DNA of 51,450 nt from Deltaproteobacteria bacterium GWB2_55_19 (GTDB taxonomy: Bacteria; Desulfobacterota; GWC2-55-46): assembly GCA_001797465.1 (NCBI GenBank), contig MGPQ01000005.1:159032-210481 (forward strand), read 5' to 3'. The position numbers were made by a program, and so were the translations under genes. This document shows positions 39,004 to 49,155 of this stretch, one piece after another. Each line of letters opens with the position of its first letter. Position 1 is the stretch's first letter. A model generated the notes under the pieces. That model saw only the letters and a program-made list of their open reading frames with translations. It made no database searches and was not told where the DNA came from.

Positions 39004-40314
39004 CTAAAGGCCTCTGCCCTTTATTTTTCCCTTTTTGAGAAGCCCGTCGTAGTTCCTTGCCAAAAGGTGCGATTCTATCTGCTGGGCGGTGTCCATCGCC
39101 ACGCCCACGACTATGAGGAGCGCTGTGCCGCCGAAGTAGAACGGCGCGTTGAACTGCGAAATGAAAAACGACGGCAGTACGCAGACCGCCGCGAGGTAGA
39201 TCGCCCCCCAGAGCGTGAGCCTGGAGAGCACGGTGTCAATGTAATCGGCTGTGTTGGCCCCAGGCCTTATGCCGGGGACGAAACCGCCGTATTTTTTCAG
39301 GTTCTCCGCCACTTCCTTGGGGTTAAACTGTATGGCCGTGTAAAAATAGGTGAAAAATATTATAAAAACTACATAGAGCACGTTATAGAGCACACCACCG
39401 GGGTTAAGGCTGTTCGATACCATCTTCATGAACGGGACGTCTATGAAGTTCGCGACGGTAGCCGGGAATACTATTATTGACGACGCGAATATGGGCGGGA
39501 TTACGCCCGCCGAGTTTACTTTAAGAGGCAGATACTGAGTGCCGCCTCCCATGACCTTCCTGCCGACGACCCTCTTCGGGTACTGTATCGGTATCTTCCT
39601 CTGCCCCATCTCCATGAAGACGATGAAGCCCACGACCGCTATCATCAGGGCTATGAGAAAGAGGATGAAGAGAAAGCTCATCTCTCCGGCCCTCACGAGC
39701 TGTATCGTGCTATACAGCGCCGACGGCATGTTCGCGACGATGCCGACGAATATTATAAGGGAAATGCCGTTTCCTATGCCGCGCTCGGTTATCTGCTCGC
39801 CGAGCCACATGAGGAACGACGTCCCCGATGTGAGCGTTATGACGGTCATTAACCTGAAACCCCACCCTGGGGTCAATACTATCGCCTCGCCGGCCGGGCC
39901 GGTCATGGACTCAAGCCCGATGGCTATCATCATCGACTGGATGACGCTTAATACAATCGTAAGATACCGCGTGTACTGCGTTATCTTGTTTCTGCCGGAC
40001 TCGCCCTCCTTCTGGAGCTTCTCAAGCTGAGGCACCACCGACGCGAGGAGCTGGAGGATGATGGATGCGCTTATATACGGCATGATGCCGAGCGAAAATA
40101 TAGAGAAGCGCTCGAGGGCGCCACCGGTGAACATGGTGGCGAAGTCCAGGAGCGTGCCGCTCGCCGCCTTGAAGAACCCCGCGAGCGCTACCGAGTCGAT
40201 CCCCGGGGTGGGTATGAACACCCCGACCCTGAATATGGCGAGCATGACTAGGGTAATGAGTATTCTACGGTTTAACTCCGGGACCTTGCTTATGTTCGGT
40301 GTCAAAGCCGCCAA
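39004..40314 (-). CDS. secY: Protein translocase channel subunit SecY
   Basis: 436 residues with ten membrane helices. Family blocks: RRILITLVMLAIFRVGVFIPTPGID, the plug/TM2 region around GALERFSIFSLGIMPYISASIILQLL, IQYPKRVVGRKVMGG in the fifth cytoplasmic loop and FNPKEVAENLKKYGGFVPGIRPG. Start is TTG at 40314; GGAGG (40324-40328) inside the end of rplO is 9 nt away. Forms the SecYEG pore. One nt separates it from rplO. Confidence 0.97.
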   Translation of the reverse strand: MAALTPNISKVPELNRRILITLVMLAIFRVGVFIPTPGIDSVALAGFFKAASGTLLDFATMFTGGALERFSIFSLGIMPYISASIILQLLASVVPQLEKLQKEGESGRNKITQYTRYLTIVLSVIQSMMIAIGLESMTGPAGEAIVLTPGWGFRLMTVITLTSGTSFLMWLGEQITERGIGNGISLIIFVGIVANMPSALYSTIQLVRAGEMSFLFILFLIALMIAVVGFIVFMEMGQRKIPIQYPKRVVGRKVMGGGTQYLPLKVNSAGVIPPIFASSIIVFPATVANFIDVPFMKMVSNSLNPGGVLYNVLYVVFIIFFTYFYTAIQFNPKEVAENLKKYGGFVPGIRPGANTADYIDTVLSRLTLWGAIYLAAVCVLPSFFISQFNAPFYFGGTALLIVVGVAMDTAQQIESHLLARNYDGLLKKGKIKGRGL

Positions 40315-40315
40315 T

Positions 40316-40756
40316 CTATACTACCTCCGCGGCGCCGCCCGCGGCCTTTATCTTGTCGATAGCGGCCTTGCTGAAAAGGTTGGCCTTCACGGTTATGGCT
40401 GTCTTCACGTCCCCGTTGCCAAGCACCTTCACAGGGCCTTTCCTGCCCTTTATAAGGCCCTTTTCCGCGAGTGCCGCGGGGTCAACTACTTCGCCCGCCT
40501 TGAAGGCCTCGGCGATGTCCCCTACGTTCACGATGCGGGCCCTTACCTTAAACTCGTTGGTGAAGCCCCTCTTCGGGAGCTTCCTCTGGAGCGGCATCTG
40601 TCCGCCCTCGAAGCCCGGCTTTATGTTCCCGCCGCTCCTTGCGGTCTGTCCCTTGCCGCCCCTGCCGGAGGTCTTGCCCAGGCCTGAGCCTTCGCCCCTG
40701 CCCCTCCTGGTCTTCTTCTGGTTGGCCCCCTTCGGCGCCTTTAGCCTATTTAACAT
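40316..40756 (-). CDS. rplO: 50S ribosomal protein L15
   Basis: 146 residues. The basic, Gly-rich N-terminus KKTRRGRGEGSGLGKTSGRGGKGQ is the L15 hallmark, followed by GFEGGQMPLQRKLPKRGF. Late 50S assembly protein. ATG at 40756; GAGG lies 12 nt upstream. A 177-bp gap without a gene separates it from rpmD. Confidence 0.97.
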   Translation of the reverse strand: MLNRLKAPKGANQKKTRRGRGEGSGLGKTSGRGGKGQTARSGGNIKPGFEGGQMPLQRKLPKRGFTNEFKVRARIVNVGDIAEAFKAGEVVDPAALAEKGLIKGRKGPVKVLGNGDVKTAITVKANLFSKAAIDKIKAAGGAAEVV

Positions 40757-40933
40757 GGTATCGTCTACCTCGGTCCTTTTTAACTTTTCTTGGCAGGCCG
40801 CTCTACATGCCGCCCTGCTTCGTCTCTTATGCCCAAAGACCCGGCGCGAGAATCTTTGCGCCTCTTTACCCGCTTGTCTATCACATCGCTCATCGGCGGA
40901 CGCGCCCGACGCCCGCTCGGAGGCCCGTCTATG

Positions 40934-41113
40934 CTACTTGAGTTCCTCGACCTGGACGAGGTGGGAGACCTTTCCGATCATCCCGCGCGCGGCCGGGGTG
41001 TCGGTAAGCGTCCTTGTGCTGTCTATCTTATTCAGCCCAATGCCCTTGAGTATCACGCGGAGCCTCTGGGTCGCGGGCCTTTTTCTGAGAGTAACCTTTA
41101 CCTTGCCGGCCAT
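40934..41113 (-). CDS. rpmD: 50S ribosomal protein L30
   Basis: A 59-residue gene read from the sequence: [31 protein letters not shown], then [22 protein letters not shown] and TAG. The short bacterial L30 fold and place between rpsE and rplO are as expected. The ATG shares a base with the rpsE stop (TAATG), so translation is coupled. Confidence 0.96.
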   Translation of the reverse strand: MAGKVKVTLRKRPATQRLRVILKGIGLNKIDSTRTLTDTPAARGMIGKVSHLVQVEELK

Positions 41114-41610
41114 TATCTTACCTCGTGTACTTGCTTACCCCTGAGTTCAGCAACACTTTCAGGGCTCTTCAGTTGTTTTAAAGCCTCTAATGTGGCCTTG
41201 ACGACGTTGTGCGGGTTAGAAGTGCCGAGCGACTTCGTAAGCACGTTGGATACGCCCGCCGCTTCTACGACCGCCCTTACGGCTCCTCCGGCGATGATGC
41301 CGGTACCGGGCGCGGCGGGCCGTAAAAACACCCTGCCTGCGCCGAAGGCCCCGGTTACCTCGTAGGGGATCGTCCCGTTGGCAACAGGGACGCGCAAAAG
41401 GGTCTTCTTTGCCTGCTCTATCGCCTTCCTTATAGCCTCGGGCACTTCGTTGGCCTTTCCGAGGCCCGCTCCGACGTGGCCTTTTCCGTCGCCGACCACG
41501 ACTATGGCGTTGAAGCTGAACCTCTTGCCGCCCTTGACGACCTTGGCGACTCGGTTCAGGTATACGAGCTTGTCTTTCAGTTCCAGGGCGCTAGCGTCGA
41601 TCTTGTCCAA
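41113..41610 (-). CDS. rpsE: 30S ribosomal protein S5
   Basis: 165 residues: double-stranded-RNA-binding N-terminal part ([45 protein letters not shown]) and C-terminal S5 domain ([39 protein letters not shown]). Start TTG at 41610 with AAGGAGG 8 nt upstream. Helps decoding fidelity and mRNA entry. Confidence 0.97.
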   Translation of the reverse strand: MDKIDASALELKDKLVYLNRVAKVVKGGKRFSFNAIVVVGDGKGHVGAGLGKANEVPEAIRKAIEQAKKTLLRVPVANGTIPYEVTGAFGAGRVFLRPAAPGTGIIAGGAVRAVVEAAGVSNVLTKSLGTSNPHNVVKATLEALKQLKSPESVAELRGKQVHEVR

Positions 41611-41683
41611 AAGAAAAACCTCCTTATTATTGCAACAGCTTGGGCCTTATATGCCTCGTCCCTAAGAGGCCTTTGATATCAAA

Positions 41684-42043
41684 TTAGAACTTGAGCCCGG
41701 CCTCTCTTGCGCCATCGGCGAGGGCCTGTATCCTGCCGTGGTATATGTATCCGCTCCTGTCGAAAACGACCATCTCAACGCCCTTTTCCTTCGCGAGCCT
41801 GCCGATGATCTCTCCAACCTTCTTTGCCGCCTCGGCCTTCTTTGCGTTATCGGCTATCCCGTCGACCCGGGTGGATGCCGCTACGATGGTCCTGCCCGCG
41901 GCGTCGTCTATGACCTGCGCGTAGATGTGCCTGTTCGACCTGTAAACGTTAAGCCTCGGCCTCTCCGCGGTGCCCAGCACCTTCTTCCTTACGCGGGCCT
42001 TTCTGCTCAGCCAGCCGCTCTTCTGTGTTTTCTTCGCGTTCAT
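41684..42043 (-). CDS. rplR: 50S ribosomal protein L18
   Basis: 119 residues: [31 protein letters not shown] and the C-terminal [26 protein letters not shown]. Binds 5S rRNA in the central protuberance. ATG at 42043, three nt after rplF. Confidence 0.97.
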   Translation of the reverse strand: MNAKKTQKSGWLSRKARVRKKVLGTAERPRLNVYRSNRHIYAQVIDDAAGRTIVAASTRVDGIADNAKKAEAAKKVGEIIGRLAKEKGVEMVVFDRSGYIYHGRIQALADGAREAGLKF

Positions 42044-42046
42044 CTC

Positions 42047-42598
42047 TTATTTACCTCCGGCGGCTTTACCGGCCTTACCGGCCTTTCTCCTGATTACCTC
42101 ATCAGAGTACTTTATGCCCTTGCCCTTGTACGGCTCTGGCGGCCTCAAGGCCCTTATGTCGGCGGCGACCTGGCCGACCACCTGCTTATCCGGCCCTTTC
42201 AAAGTTATCGCTGTCTGCTTTTCGACTGTCGCGGTAACGTTTTTCGGGAGCTCGTACCTTACCGGGTGCGAGTAACCGAGCGCGAGGTTCACGACGTTGC
42301 CCTGCACGTCGGCCTTGTATCCCACGCCGACTATGTCGAGCTTCTTCGTAAAGCCCTCGGATACGCCTTTTACCATGTTTGCTATGAGGGTGCGCGTGAG
42401 CCCGTGGAGCGAGCGTCCCTCCCTCGTCTCGGCGTCCCTCGTAACGATTATCTCAGTCCCCTTGACTTCGACCGATATACCTGGCCTTACGCTTAAGTCG
42501 AGGGAGCCTGCCGGGCCGTTCGTCTTTACGACGCCTGAATCGATCGCCACCTTCACATTCGACGGTACAGTTATCGGAAGTTTGCCTATTCTGGACAT
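42047..42598 (-). CDS. rplF: 50S ribosomal protein L6
   Basis: 183 residues: MSRIGKLPITVPSNVKVAID at the start, GRSLHGLTRTLIANMVKGVSEGF in the middle and PEPYKGKGIKYSDEVIRRKAGKAG at the end, with a few extra Lys/Gly residues. Two RNA-binding repeats near the factor site. AAGAAGG 7 nt before the ATG. Confidence 0.97.
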   Translation of the reverse strand: MSRIGKLPITVPSNVKVAIDSGVVKTNGPAGSLDLSVRPGISVEVKGTEIIVTRDAETREGRSLHGLTRTLIANMVKGVSEGFTKKLDIVGVGYKADVQGNVVNLALGYSHPVRYELPKNVTATVEKQTAITLKGPDKQVVGQVAADIRALRPPEPYKGKGIKYSDEVIRRKAGKAGKAAGGK

Positions 42599-42674
42599 TT
42601 TAAAAACCCTTCTTGTGTTTTCTGGCCTGGATTATTCCGATTCTCAAAACGCCGCGCCAAAAGGCGCGGAGCGG

Positions 42675-43073
42675 TTAATATACGGTGCAGACTACCTCTC
42701 CGCCTACCCCGAGCTCTCTGGCCTTCCTGTCGGTCATGAGCCCCCTGGAGGTGGAGATTATCGCGATCCCGAGCCCGTTCAATACCTTAGGGACATCTTC
42801 CTTGCCGACGTATTTGCGTAACCCCGGCTTGCTGACCCTCTTTATCGCCGATATGGAGTTCTTCTTCGCAGGAGTGTACTTTAAGGATATCTTCAGAACC
42901 ATGCGCCCGTCGCTCTTGACCGTGCCGCAGTCCCTTATATAGCCCTCTTCCTTGAGGATCCTGGCTATGGCGAGCTTTACGTTCGAGAGCTGCATGGTGA
43001 AGTCGCTCTGTCTCGCCTGTATCGCGTTTCTTATCCTTGTGAGCATATCCGCAATGGGATCGGTCATCGACAT
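42675..43073 (-). CDS. rpsH: 30S ribosomal protein S8
   Basis: 132 residues: [20 protein letters not shown] at the start, [36 protein letters not shown] at the end. Primary 16S central-domain binder and, in E. coli, translational repressor of the spc operon. A 187-bp gap lies between it and rpsN, with only small hairpins. Confidence 0.97.
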   Translation of the reverse strand: MSMTDPIADMLTRIRNAIQARQSDFTMQLSNVKLAIARILKEEGYIRDCGTVKSDGRMVLKISLKYTPAKKNSISAIKRVSKPGLRKYVGKEDVPKVLNGLGIAIISTSRGLMTDRKARELGVGGEVVCTVY

Positions 43074-43260
43074 CTCTTAATTCTCCGTTCTGATTGTTCT
43101 TGGAGGCCCGTTAAAGGCCGATTGTTCAATTCATTCCATTCGAAAAAATTAAATCAACGCCGCTTCCCCATACGCCCGTAAAGGTAACCATCACCCCTGC
43201 ACCCTGTTTCTACGCGGCCCGCCCTATTTTCACTCGCCGGGAGGCTCCGCGGGAGCCGGG

Positions 43261-43446
43261 TTACCAGCTTGACTTGGTGACGCCGGGGAGCTCGCCCTTA
43301 AGCGCCATCTTGCGGAAGCAGAGCCTGCACATATCGAACTTCCTGTAATATGCGCGCGACCTGCCGCAGATGGGGCAACGGTTGTACTCCCTCACCTTGA
43401 ACTTCTGCTTCCTTTTAGCCTTCGCTATGAGCGACTTTTTAGCCAA
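43261..43446 (-). CDS. rpsN: 30S ribosomal protein S14, short zinc type (type Z)
   Basis: 61 residues with C24-x2-C27 (CPICG) and C40-x2-C43 (CRLC), the zinc-ribbon S14 form rather than the roughly 100-residue zinc-free one. [24 protein letters not shown] start; C-terminal LPGVTKSSW. 3' head of the 30S subunit. Between rplE and rpsH. Confidence 0.97.
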   Translation of the reverse strand: MAKKSLIAKAKRKQKFKVREYNRCPICGRSRAYYRKFDMCRLCFRKMALKGELPGVTKSSW

Positions 43447-43524
43447 GCTTTCCTCCGAATGCGTTAGAGCGCGTGTTTATTTGTATAGTATATCTGCGTT
43501 GCAACCGGCCGCGGTGCTCTGCGC

Positions 43525-44067
43525 CTACGAGCGGAACTTCAGGCCCAGACTCTTAAGGAGGGCCTTGGCCTCCTCGTCATTGCCGGCGGTCGTATTTATC
43601 GTGATGTTCATGCCCCTGATCTTGTCGATCTTGTCGTACTCGATCTCGGGGAATATTATCTGCTCTTTGATGCCTATGGTGTAGTTGCCCCTGCCGTCGA
43701 AAGACTTATCCGGCATCCCCTTGAAGTCGCGTATCCGGGGGATGCTGAAGTTCACCAGTCTGTCGAAGAACTCGTACATCTTCTGGCCGCGGAGCGTTAC
43801 CATGCACCCGATCGGCATCCCGGCGCGGAGCTTGAAGGTCGCTATCGACTTCTTCGCCTTGGTCACGACCGGCTTCTGGCCGGCTATCATGGTCATGTCG
43901 CGCACAGCCGCGTCCATGATCTTTATGTCCTTTACGGCCTCGCCTACCCCGATGTTGAGTACTATCTTCTCGAGCTTCGGGACCTGCATGACGTTTGAGT
44001 ATTTGAATTCCTTCATGAGCGAAGGAACTATCTCTTTCTGGTATTTGTCGATAAGCCTTGCAGTCAT
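43525..44067 (-). CDS. rplE: 50S ribosomal protein L5
   Basis: 180 residues from the ATG at 44067 ([17 protein letters not shown]), which overlaps the rplX stop as ATGA; upstream codons of the same frame belong to rplX sequence. Blocks: [50 protein letters not shown]. Binds 5S rRNA and contacts P-site tRNA. Confidence 0.97.
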   Translation of the reverse strand: MTARLIDKYQKEIVPSLMKEFKYSNVMQVPKLEKIVLNIGVGEAVKDIKIMDAAVRDMTMIAGQKPVVTKAKKSIATFKLRAGMPIGCMVTLRGQKMYEFFDRLVNFSIPRIRDFKGMPDKSFDGRGNYTIGIKEQIIFPEIEYDKIDKIRGMNITINTTAGNDEEAKALLKSLGLKFRS

Positions 44068-44381
44068 TTGTCGAGCACCTCGCCGCACTTTTTACAGACC
44101 CTGACCCTCTTGTCGCCGTCCGCCTTTACGCCGGTCCTTACCGGCCCCTTGCACTTGGCGCAAAGAAGCATGACGTTTGAGATCGCTATCGGGCCCTCTT
44201 TTTCGATTATCCCGCCCTGCTTGTACTTGGCCGTGGGCTTCTGGTGGCGCTTCACCATGTTGACCTTCTCTACAAAGACCTTGCCCTTGTCGGGCTGGAC
44301 CCTCATTACCTTACCGGTCTTGCCTTTTTCCTTCCCGGCTATGACCATTATCTGGTCTTCTTTTCTTATCCTGAGTGACAT
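44064..44381 (-). CDS. rplX: 50S ribosomal protein L24 with C-terminal zinc-ribbon cysteines
   Basis: 105 residues: KOW motif ([22 protein letters not shown]), [10 protein letters not shown], then C74-x2-C77 and C96-x2-C99, a likely zinc site found in a subset of bacterial L24 and absent in E. coli. Assembly initiator of the 50S at the exit tunnel. Confidence 0.96.
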   Translation of the reverse strand: MSLRIRKEDQIMVIAGKEKGKTGKVMRVQPDKGKVFVEKVNMVKRHQKPTAKYKQGGIIEKEGPIAISNVMLLCAKCKGPVRTGVKADGDKRVRVCKKCGEVLDK

Positions 44382-44513
44382 TTGTCCAAACCCTTTTCGT
44401 TTAATGGACTCGTTGCACTAAGCCCTTTGGTCCGCCTGCGTTCCTTCTTGTCAGCCTTCAAACCGGCCAGGCCCTGAGATTCCGGCGCCGGCCGCCGTCC
44501 GCCGCTTCCGGCC

Positions 44514-44882
44514 TTAGAGGACCTCTGGGGCGAGAGAGACTATCTTCATGAACTTCCTGGCCCGGAGCTCCCTTGCCACTGGTCCGAATATCCTTGTGCC
44601 GACGGGCTCGTTGTCCTTGTTGATGATGACGACCGAGTTCTCGTCGAACTTTATGTAGGAGCCGTCAGCGCGCCGCACTTCCTTCACGGTCCTTACGATC
44701 ACCGCGCGCACGACCTCGCCCTTCTTGACCTTGCCGTCAAAAACAGCCTCTTTCACGTTGACGACAATGATGTCGCCTACCTCGGCGATGAGCTTGTTTG
44801 AGGCGCCTATGACCTTTATACACGAGACCCTCTTGGCGCCCGAGTTGTCCGCGACTCCGAGTATCGAACGGATCTGTATCAT
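44514..44882 (-). CDS. rplN: 50S ribosomal protein L14
   Basis: 122 residues: [26 protein letters not shown] at the start and [28 protein letters not shown] at the end, nearly invariant in bacteria. Lies at the subunit interface; also the binding site of the silencing factor RsfS. ATG overlaps the rpsQ stop. Confidence 0.98.
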   Translation of the reverse strand: MIQIRSILGVADNSGAKRVSCIKVIGASNKLIAEVGDIIVVNVKEAVFDGKVKKGEVVRAVIVRTVKEVRRADGSYIKFDENSVVIINKDNEPVGTRIFGPVARELRARKFMKIVSLAPEVL

Positions 44883-45142
44883 TTCGCCTTCTCCAGTATT
44901 TCCTTAACGCTCCACCTCTTGGTCTTGCTGATGGGCCGCGTCTCTACAATAAGGACCTTGTCGCCGGCCACGCATTCGTTCTTCTCGTCGTGGGCCTTGT
45001 ACTTTACGCGCCTCTTGACGTACTTGCCGTAGAAGGGGTGCTTGGAGAGCCTCTCTATGGAGACTACTATGGTCTGGTTCATCTTGCCGCCGGAGAGGAC
45101 GCTTCCGATGAGGGTCTTTCTCTCTGTTCTCGCTTCCGTCAT
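44879..45142 (-). CDS. rpsQ: 30S ribosomal protein S17
   Basis: 87 residues, OB-fold: [45 protein letters not shown] and [18 protein letters not shown]. Binds 16S 5' domain. Starts directly after the rpmC stop and overlaps rplN by 4 nt. Confidence 0.97.
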   Translation of the reverse strand: MTEARTERKTLIGSVLSGGKMNQTIVVSIERLSKHPFYGKYVKRRVKYKAHDEKNECVAGDKVLIVETRPISKTKRWSVKEILEKAK

Positions 45143-45337
45143 TTACTTGGACCTCCCCTTCTCGGCTATGACTGTCTTCACCCTTGCTATCTCCCTCTTT
45201 ATAATGCGGAGCTTCAACGGGTTTTCAAGCTGGTTGGTGGCGTGTCGCATCTTCAGGTTGAAGAGCTCCTTGGAAAGCTCCGCCTCCTTCGCCGTCATCT
45301 CCTCGGGGGTCAAATCTCTTATCTCAGCCGGTTTCAT
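45143..45337 (-). CDS. rpmC: 50S ribosomal protein L29
   Basis: 64 residues, two helices: [44 protein letters not shown] and [12 protein letters not shown]. Near the tunnel exit where SRP and trigger factor dock. ATG overlaps the rplP stop. Confidence 0.97.
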   Translation of the reverse strand: MKPAEIRDLTPEEMTAKEAELSKELFNLKMRHATNQLENPLKLRIIKREIARVKTVIAEKGRSK

Positions 45338-45747
45338 ATTACATCCCTTTTGATGAACTTGGTCGGAATCGAAATCTTGTGGGCGGCGAGCCTGAACGCC
45401 TCTCTCGCGATGGCCTCGGTCACGCCCTCCATCTCATAGAGGATCCTGCCGGGCTTTATGACCACTACCCAGTCCTCCGGGCCGCCTTTGCCGCTTCCCA
45501 TCCTGGTCTCGGCTGGCTTCTTGGTGACCGGCTTGTCCGGGAACACCCTTATCCATATCCTGCCGCCCCTCTTGATGTAGCGGGTCATGGCAATGCGCGC
45601 GGCCTCTATCTGCCTCGTCGAGAGCCAGCCGCACTCGATTGCCTGCAGGCCGTAGTTTCCAAAGTCAAGAGTGGCTCCCCTTGTGGCGAGGCCTCTTCTC
45701 TTGCCCCTCTGGTGTTTCCTGAATTTTACCTTCTTTGGCATCAACAT
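45334..45747 (-). CDS. rplP: 50S ribosomal protein L16
   Basis: 137 residues. [19 protein letters not shown] is the family-typical start, so the first ATG (45747) is kept over the one two codons later. Blocks [45 protein letters not shown]. Supports the A-site tRNA; the site of oxazolidinone-unrelated evernimicin-type resistance in other bacteria. Confidence 0.97.
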   Translation of the reverse strand: MLMPKKVKFRKHQRGKRRGLATRGATLDFGNYGLQAIECGWLSTRQIEAARIAMTRYIKRGGRIWIRVFPDKPVTKKPAETRMGSGKGGPEDWVVVIKPGRILYEMEGVTEAIAREAFRLAAHKISIPTKFIKRDVI

Positions 45748-45759
45748 GGCAATATCACC

Positions 45760-46419
45760 TTACTGGGCCGCTGTCTCGCCGGTCTGTGCCCTGACCGCGA
45801 CGACGTCGCCCTTATATATTAATACTTTTACGCCTATTATCCCGAATGTCGTCAACGCCTCGGCCTGGCCGTAGTCTATGTCCGCCTTCAACGTATGGAG
45901 CGGTACCCTGCCTTCCCTGTACCACTCGGTCCTGGCTATCTCGGCGCCGCCGAGCCTTCCGGCACAGGTGATCTTAATCCCCTTGCCGCCCATCCGTAGG
46001 GTCGAGGTTACGGCCTTCTTCATCGCCCTCCTGAAGGATACCCTTCTTTCGAGCTGGAGCGCGACGTTTTCCGCGACGAGCTGGGCGTCCGTATCCGGCT
46101 TTCTGACCTCCACGATCTCAAGCGCCACTTCCCGGCCCGTGAGCTTGGCGAGCTGTTTTTTCATTACGTCGATCTCGGCGCCCCTCTTGCCTATGACGAT
46201 CCCGGGCCTCGCGGTCCTGATGATGACCTTTACGGCGTTGGCGGTCCTCTCTATCTCTATTGAGGATATGCCGGCGTGGAAGAGCTTCTTTTTGATGAAC
46301 TTCCTTAACTTCAGGTCCTCGTGGACGAAGGCGGCGTAGTTCTTCTCGCTGTACCACCGGGAGTTCCAGCCCTTTGATATGCCGAGCCTAAAGCCTATTG
46401 GATGAACCTTCTGACCCAA
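45760..46419 (-). CDS. rpsC: 30S ribosomal protein S3
   Basis: 219 residues: [25 protein letters not shown] domain ([24 protein letters not shown]) and C-terminal domain ([43 protein letters not shown]). Start is TTG at 46419 with GGAGGT 7 nt upstream. mRNA entry site helicase activity. Confidence 0.97.
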   Translation of the reverse strand: MGQKVHPIGFRLGISKGWNSRWYSEKNYAAFVHEDLKLRKFIKKKLFHAGISSIEIERTANAVKVIIRTARPGIVIGKRGAEIDVMKKQLAKLTGREVALEIVEVRKPDTDAQLVAENVALQLERRVSFRRAMKKAVTSTLRMGGKGIKITCAGRLGGAEIARTEWYREGRVPLHTLKADIDYGQAEALTTFGIIGVKVLIYKGDVVAVRAQTGETAAQ

Positions 46420-46482
46420 AAAACTACCTCCGTTATCTCTACAGGTTTAAATTTTAAGAATGTCCTTTATATCAAGCCGCGG

Positions 46483-46815
46483 TTATTTTTCGCCGACGAC
46501 TATCGTCACGTGGCTCGACCTTTTCCTGATGAGCGCGCCCCGGCCCATCGCCTTGGAGTGCGTCCTCTTTATCGTCGGGCCCGGGTCTACGAAGGCCCTC
46601 GTCACGAAGAGCTTGTCCACGTTCAGGTTCTTCGTGTTCTCGGCGTTGGCCGCCGCGCTCTTTACGAGCTTCGATATCTCGCGGCTGACGGCCTTGGCGT
46701 TGAATTTAAGGATTGTGATGGCCTCATCGACCTTCTTTCCCCTTATGAGGTCAACGACCAGGCGCGTCTTCTGCGGCGAGGTTCTCAGGTATTTTAATAT
46801 TGCCTTGGCTTCCAT
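46483..46815 (-). CDS. rplV: 50S ribosomal protein L22
   Basis: 110 residues: MEAKAILKYLRTSPQKTRLVVDLIRGK and the C-terminal tunnel loop region GPTIKRTHSKAMGRGALIRKRSSHVTIVV. The extended hairpin lines the exit tunnel at the macrolide site. A 185-bp gene-free gap with a small perfect hairpin (CCGTTCC-TACC-GGGAACGG, near rpsS) precedes it. Confidence 0.97.
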   Translation of the reverse strand: MEAKAILKYLRTSPQKTRLVVDLIRGKKVDEAITILKFNAKAVSREISKLVKSAAANAENTKNLNVDKLFVTRAFVDPGPTIKRTHSKAMGRGALIRKRSSHVTIVVGEK

Positions 46816-47000
46816 TTTAAGCGTTGCTCCTTATTGGCGCTTGCCGCCCGCATTCCATCGGCGGCTCGTGTATCAATGCTCGAATCCGTATTTGACCTTC
46901 AAACATTCCAGCAGAGGGGGAGGCTCACTTCATCCGCGCCCCGCGCCCTGCCGTCATAAAACCGCAACCCCGTTCCTACCGGGAACGGCGTCCTTCCGGA

Positions 47001-47288
47001 CTATCCCTTTGCCCCCGGCACCTTCGCCTTTTTTATGCCGGCGTGGCTGTGGAAGGTGCGTGTCGGCGAGAACTCGCCGAGCTTGTGCCCGACCATGTTC
47101 TCGGTGATGAAGACCGGGATGAACTTCTTGCCGTTATGCACAGCGATCGTGAATCCGACCATCTCAGGGGCTATCATCGACCTCCTGGACCAGGTCTTTA
47201 CTACTTTCTTCGACCTCGCTTCGGTCGAGTCTTTTATCTTGTCGAGCAGGTGTCCGTCTATAAACGGCCCTTTCTTTAAGGAGCGCAC
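47001..47288 (-). CDS. rpsS: 30S ribosomal protein S19
   Basis: 95 residues: [63 protein letters not shown]. Start GTG at 47288 with AGGAGG 8 nt upstream. Head of the 30S with S13. Confidence 0.97.
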   Translation of the reverse strand: MRSLKKGPFIDGHLLDKIKDSTEARSKKVVKTWSRRSMIAPEMVGFTIAVHNGKKFIPVFITENMVGHKLGEFSPTRTFHSHAGIKKAKVPGAKG

Positions 47289-47290
47289 TC

Positions 47291-48112
47291 TTACTTCCTC
47301 CTGGTTATTATGTACTTGTCGCTCGTCTTGTGTTTCCTTGTCTTATATCCCTTTGTCGGCACGCCCCACGGGTTCGTCGGGTGGTTGCCGCCCTTGCTCT
47401 TTCCTTCGCCGCCGCCGTGCGGATGGTCAACCGGGTTCATGGCGACACCCCTGACCTTCGGGTTCCTGCCGAGCCAGCGTGACCTTCCGGCCTTGCCGAT
47501 CGTCACGTTCTCGTGGTCGAGGTTGCCGACCTGGCCGATCGTAGCGTAGCAGTCCTGGAGTATGTACCTGACCTCGTTGGAGGGGAGCTTAAGCGTCGCG
47601 TGGCCGCCCTCTTTCGCCATTAACTGCGCATACGCGCCGGCGCTCCTGGCGAGCTGTCCGCCCTTGCCCCTCTTCATCTCGATATTATGTACGAACGTGC
47701 CTACCGGGATGGATTTAAGCGGGAGCGCGTTGCCGGGCTTTATGTCGGCGTTGGCGCCAGCGACTACGGTATCCCCCACCTTAAGGGTAACGGGTGCGAT
47801 TATGTACCTTTTCTCGCCGTCCGCGTAAGCGAGGAGCGCTATGTTACAGGTCCTGTTCGGGTCGTACTCTATCGCCTCGACCTTTGCCGGGATGTCGATC
47901 TTGTCGCGCCTGAAGTCGATGATCCTGTAGAGCCTCTTGTGCCCGCCGCCTATCCAGCGTACCGTGACCCTGCCGAAGTTATTCCTTCCGCCGGTCCTCT
48001 TGTGAGGCAGGGTGAGCGCCCTTTCGGGGCGCTTCTTGTCGATACCCTCGAAGACCAGAGTAGTCTTTTCCCTCATGGAGGGCGATGTAGGTTTATACTT
48101 TTTAACTGGCAT
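47291..48112 (-). CDS. rplB: 50S ribosomal protein L2
   Basis: 273 residues: [45 protein letters not shown] and the conserved [35 protein letters not shown] with the histidine needed for peptidyl transfer. Standard length. Two nt before rpsS. Confidence 0.98.
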   Translation of the reverse strand: MPVKKYKPTSPSMREKTTLVFEGIDKKRPERALTLPHKRTGGRNNFGRVTVRWIGGGHKRLYRIIDFRRDKIDIPAKVEAIEYDPNRTCNIALLAYADGEKRYIIAPVTLKVGDTVVAGANADIKPGNALPLKSIPVGTFVHNIEMKRGKGGQLARSAGAYAQLMAKEGGHATLKLPSNEVRYILQDCYATIGQVGNLDHENVTIGKAGRSRWLGRNPKVRGVAMNPVDHPHGGGEGKSKGGNHPTNPWGVPTKGYKTRKHKTSDKYIITRRK

Positions 48113-48185
48113 GGCTCTTATCTTTCCTGTTTAGTGATCGTCCCTGTTTTTTATCTAAAGGCCGGCCCGAAGGCCGCCGCGGGCA

Positions 48186-48473
48186 CTATACGCCCTCGAA
48201 TATCTCTATCTTGTCGCCTTCTCTGAGCGAGATGTACGCCTTCTTCCTCGTCGGCTTCTGCCCTGCGTGCTTGCCCATCCTCTTCATCTTGCCAGGGACC
48301 CTGTTGGTGTTGACGTCGAGGACCTTTACGTTGAATATTTTCTCGACCGCTGACTTGATGTCGTTCTTATTGGCGTCCACGTCCACCCAGAAGACGACCT
48401 TGCCTTCGGCGGTTTTTGCGGTGGACTTTTCGGTTATTACCGGCGACTTTATTATCGAATAGGAGTTCTTCAC
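48186..48473 (-). CDS. rplW: 50S ribosomal protein L23
   Basis: 95 residues: IIKSPVITEKSTAK, VFWVDVDANKNDIKSAVEKIFNVKVLDVNT. Tunnel-exit protein that docks trigger factor and SRP. The ATG overlaps the rplD stop. Confidence 0.97.
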   Translation of the reverse strand: MKNSYSIIKSPVITEKSTAKTAEGKVVFWVDVDANKNDIKSAVEKIFNVKVLDVNTNRVPGKMKRMGKHAGQKPTRKKAYISLREGDKIEIFEGV

Positions 48474-49087
48474 TGTACAAAAGCCTCCACTTTTTCAAGC
48501 GCGCCTCTGGTGATCACGAGGTTTTCGTAGTTCAGTATGTCGTATACGTTTATGCCGCCCGCGCTAATGAGTTTATAGTCCTTGAGGTTCCTGATAGCGA
48601 GTTCGAGGTTCCTGTTCCTGCCGTCGATGACTATGAGCGCACTCGTAAGCTTTGCGGCCCTCAACACTTCGAGAGCGAGCTTTGACTTCGGGGCGTCAAT
48701 ATCGAGTGCCTCGTACACCTTGAGCCTGCCGTCCTGAATCTTCAGCCTCAGGGCGGACTTGAGCGCCTCTTTCATGACCTTCTTCGGGAGCTTGTAGGAG
48801 TAATCCCTGGGGTGCGGCCCGAAGACCGTTCCGCCGTGCCTCCAGACAGGCGACCTCGTGGAGCCGGACCGCGCGCGGCCGGTGCCCTTCTGCTTCCAGG
48901 GCTTTATGCCGCCGCCGGAGACTTCGCCCTTGGTCTTCGTGGACGCTGTTCCGGCCCTGCGGTTGGCCATCTGCATCTTAACGACCTCGTAAAAGAGGTG
49001 CTCCTTTACCTCGCCGCCAGATAGCTCGTCGTTCAGGTTTATATCAGAAACCTTGCTGCCGTTCTTGTTTAAGACCTCTATTATCAT
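48470..49087 (-). CDS. rplD: 50S ribosomal protein L4
   Basis: 205 residues: [60 protein letters not shown] is the tunnel loop. In E. coli L4 also represses the S10 operon. Between rplC and rplW. Confidence 0.97.
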   Translation of the reverse strand: MIIEVLNKNGSKVSDINLNDELSGGEVKEHLFYEVVKMQMANRRAGTASTKTKGEVSGGGIKPWKQKGTGRARSGSTRSPVWRHGGTVFGPHPRDYSYKLPKKVMKEALKSALRLKIQDGRLKVYEALDIDAPKSKLALEVLRAAKLTSALIVIDGRNRNLELAIRNLKDYKLISAGGINVYDILNYENLVITRGALEKVEAFVQ

Positions 49088-49155
49088 CTTCCGGTTCCTT
49101 GGATTTTCAGTAAACTAGTAATATATACAATCCCGGCGTAATTAACAAGGGATAT

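Noticed and set aside
43074-43260. A missing gene in the rpsH-rpsN spacer
   Set aside because: All expected ribosomal genes are accounted for, and no frame in either strand has a start with a ribosome site.
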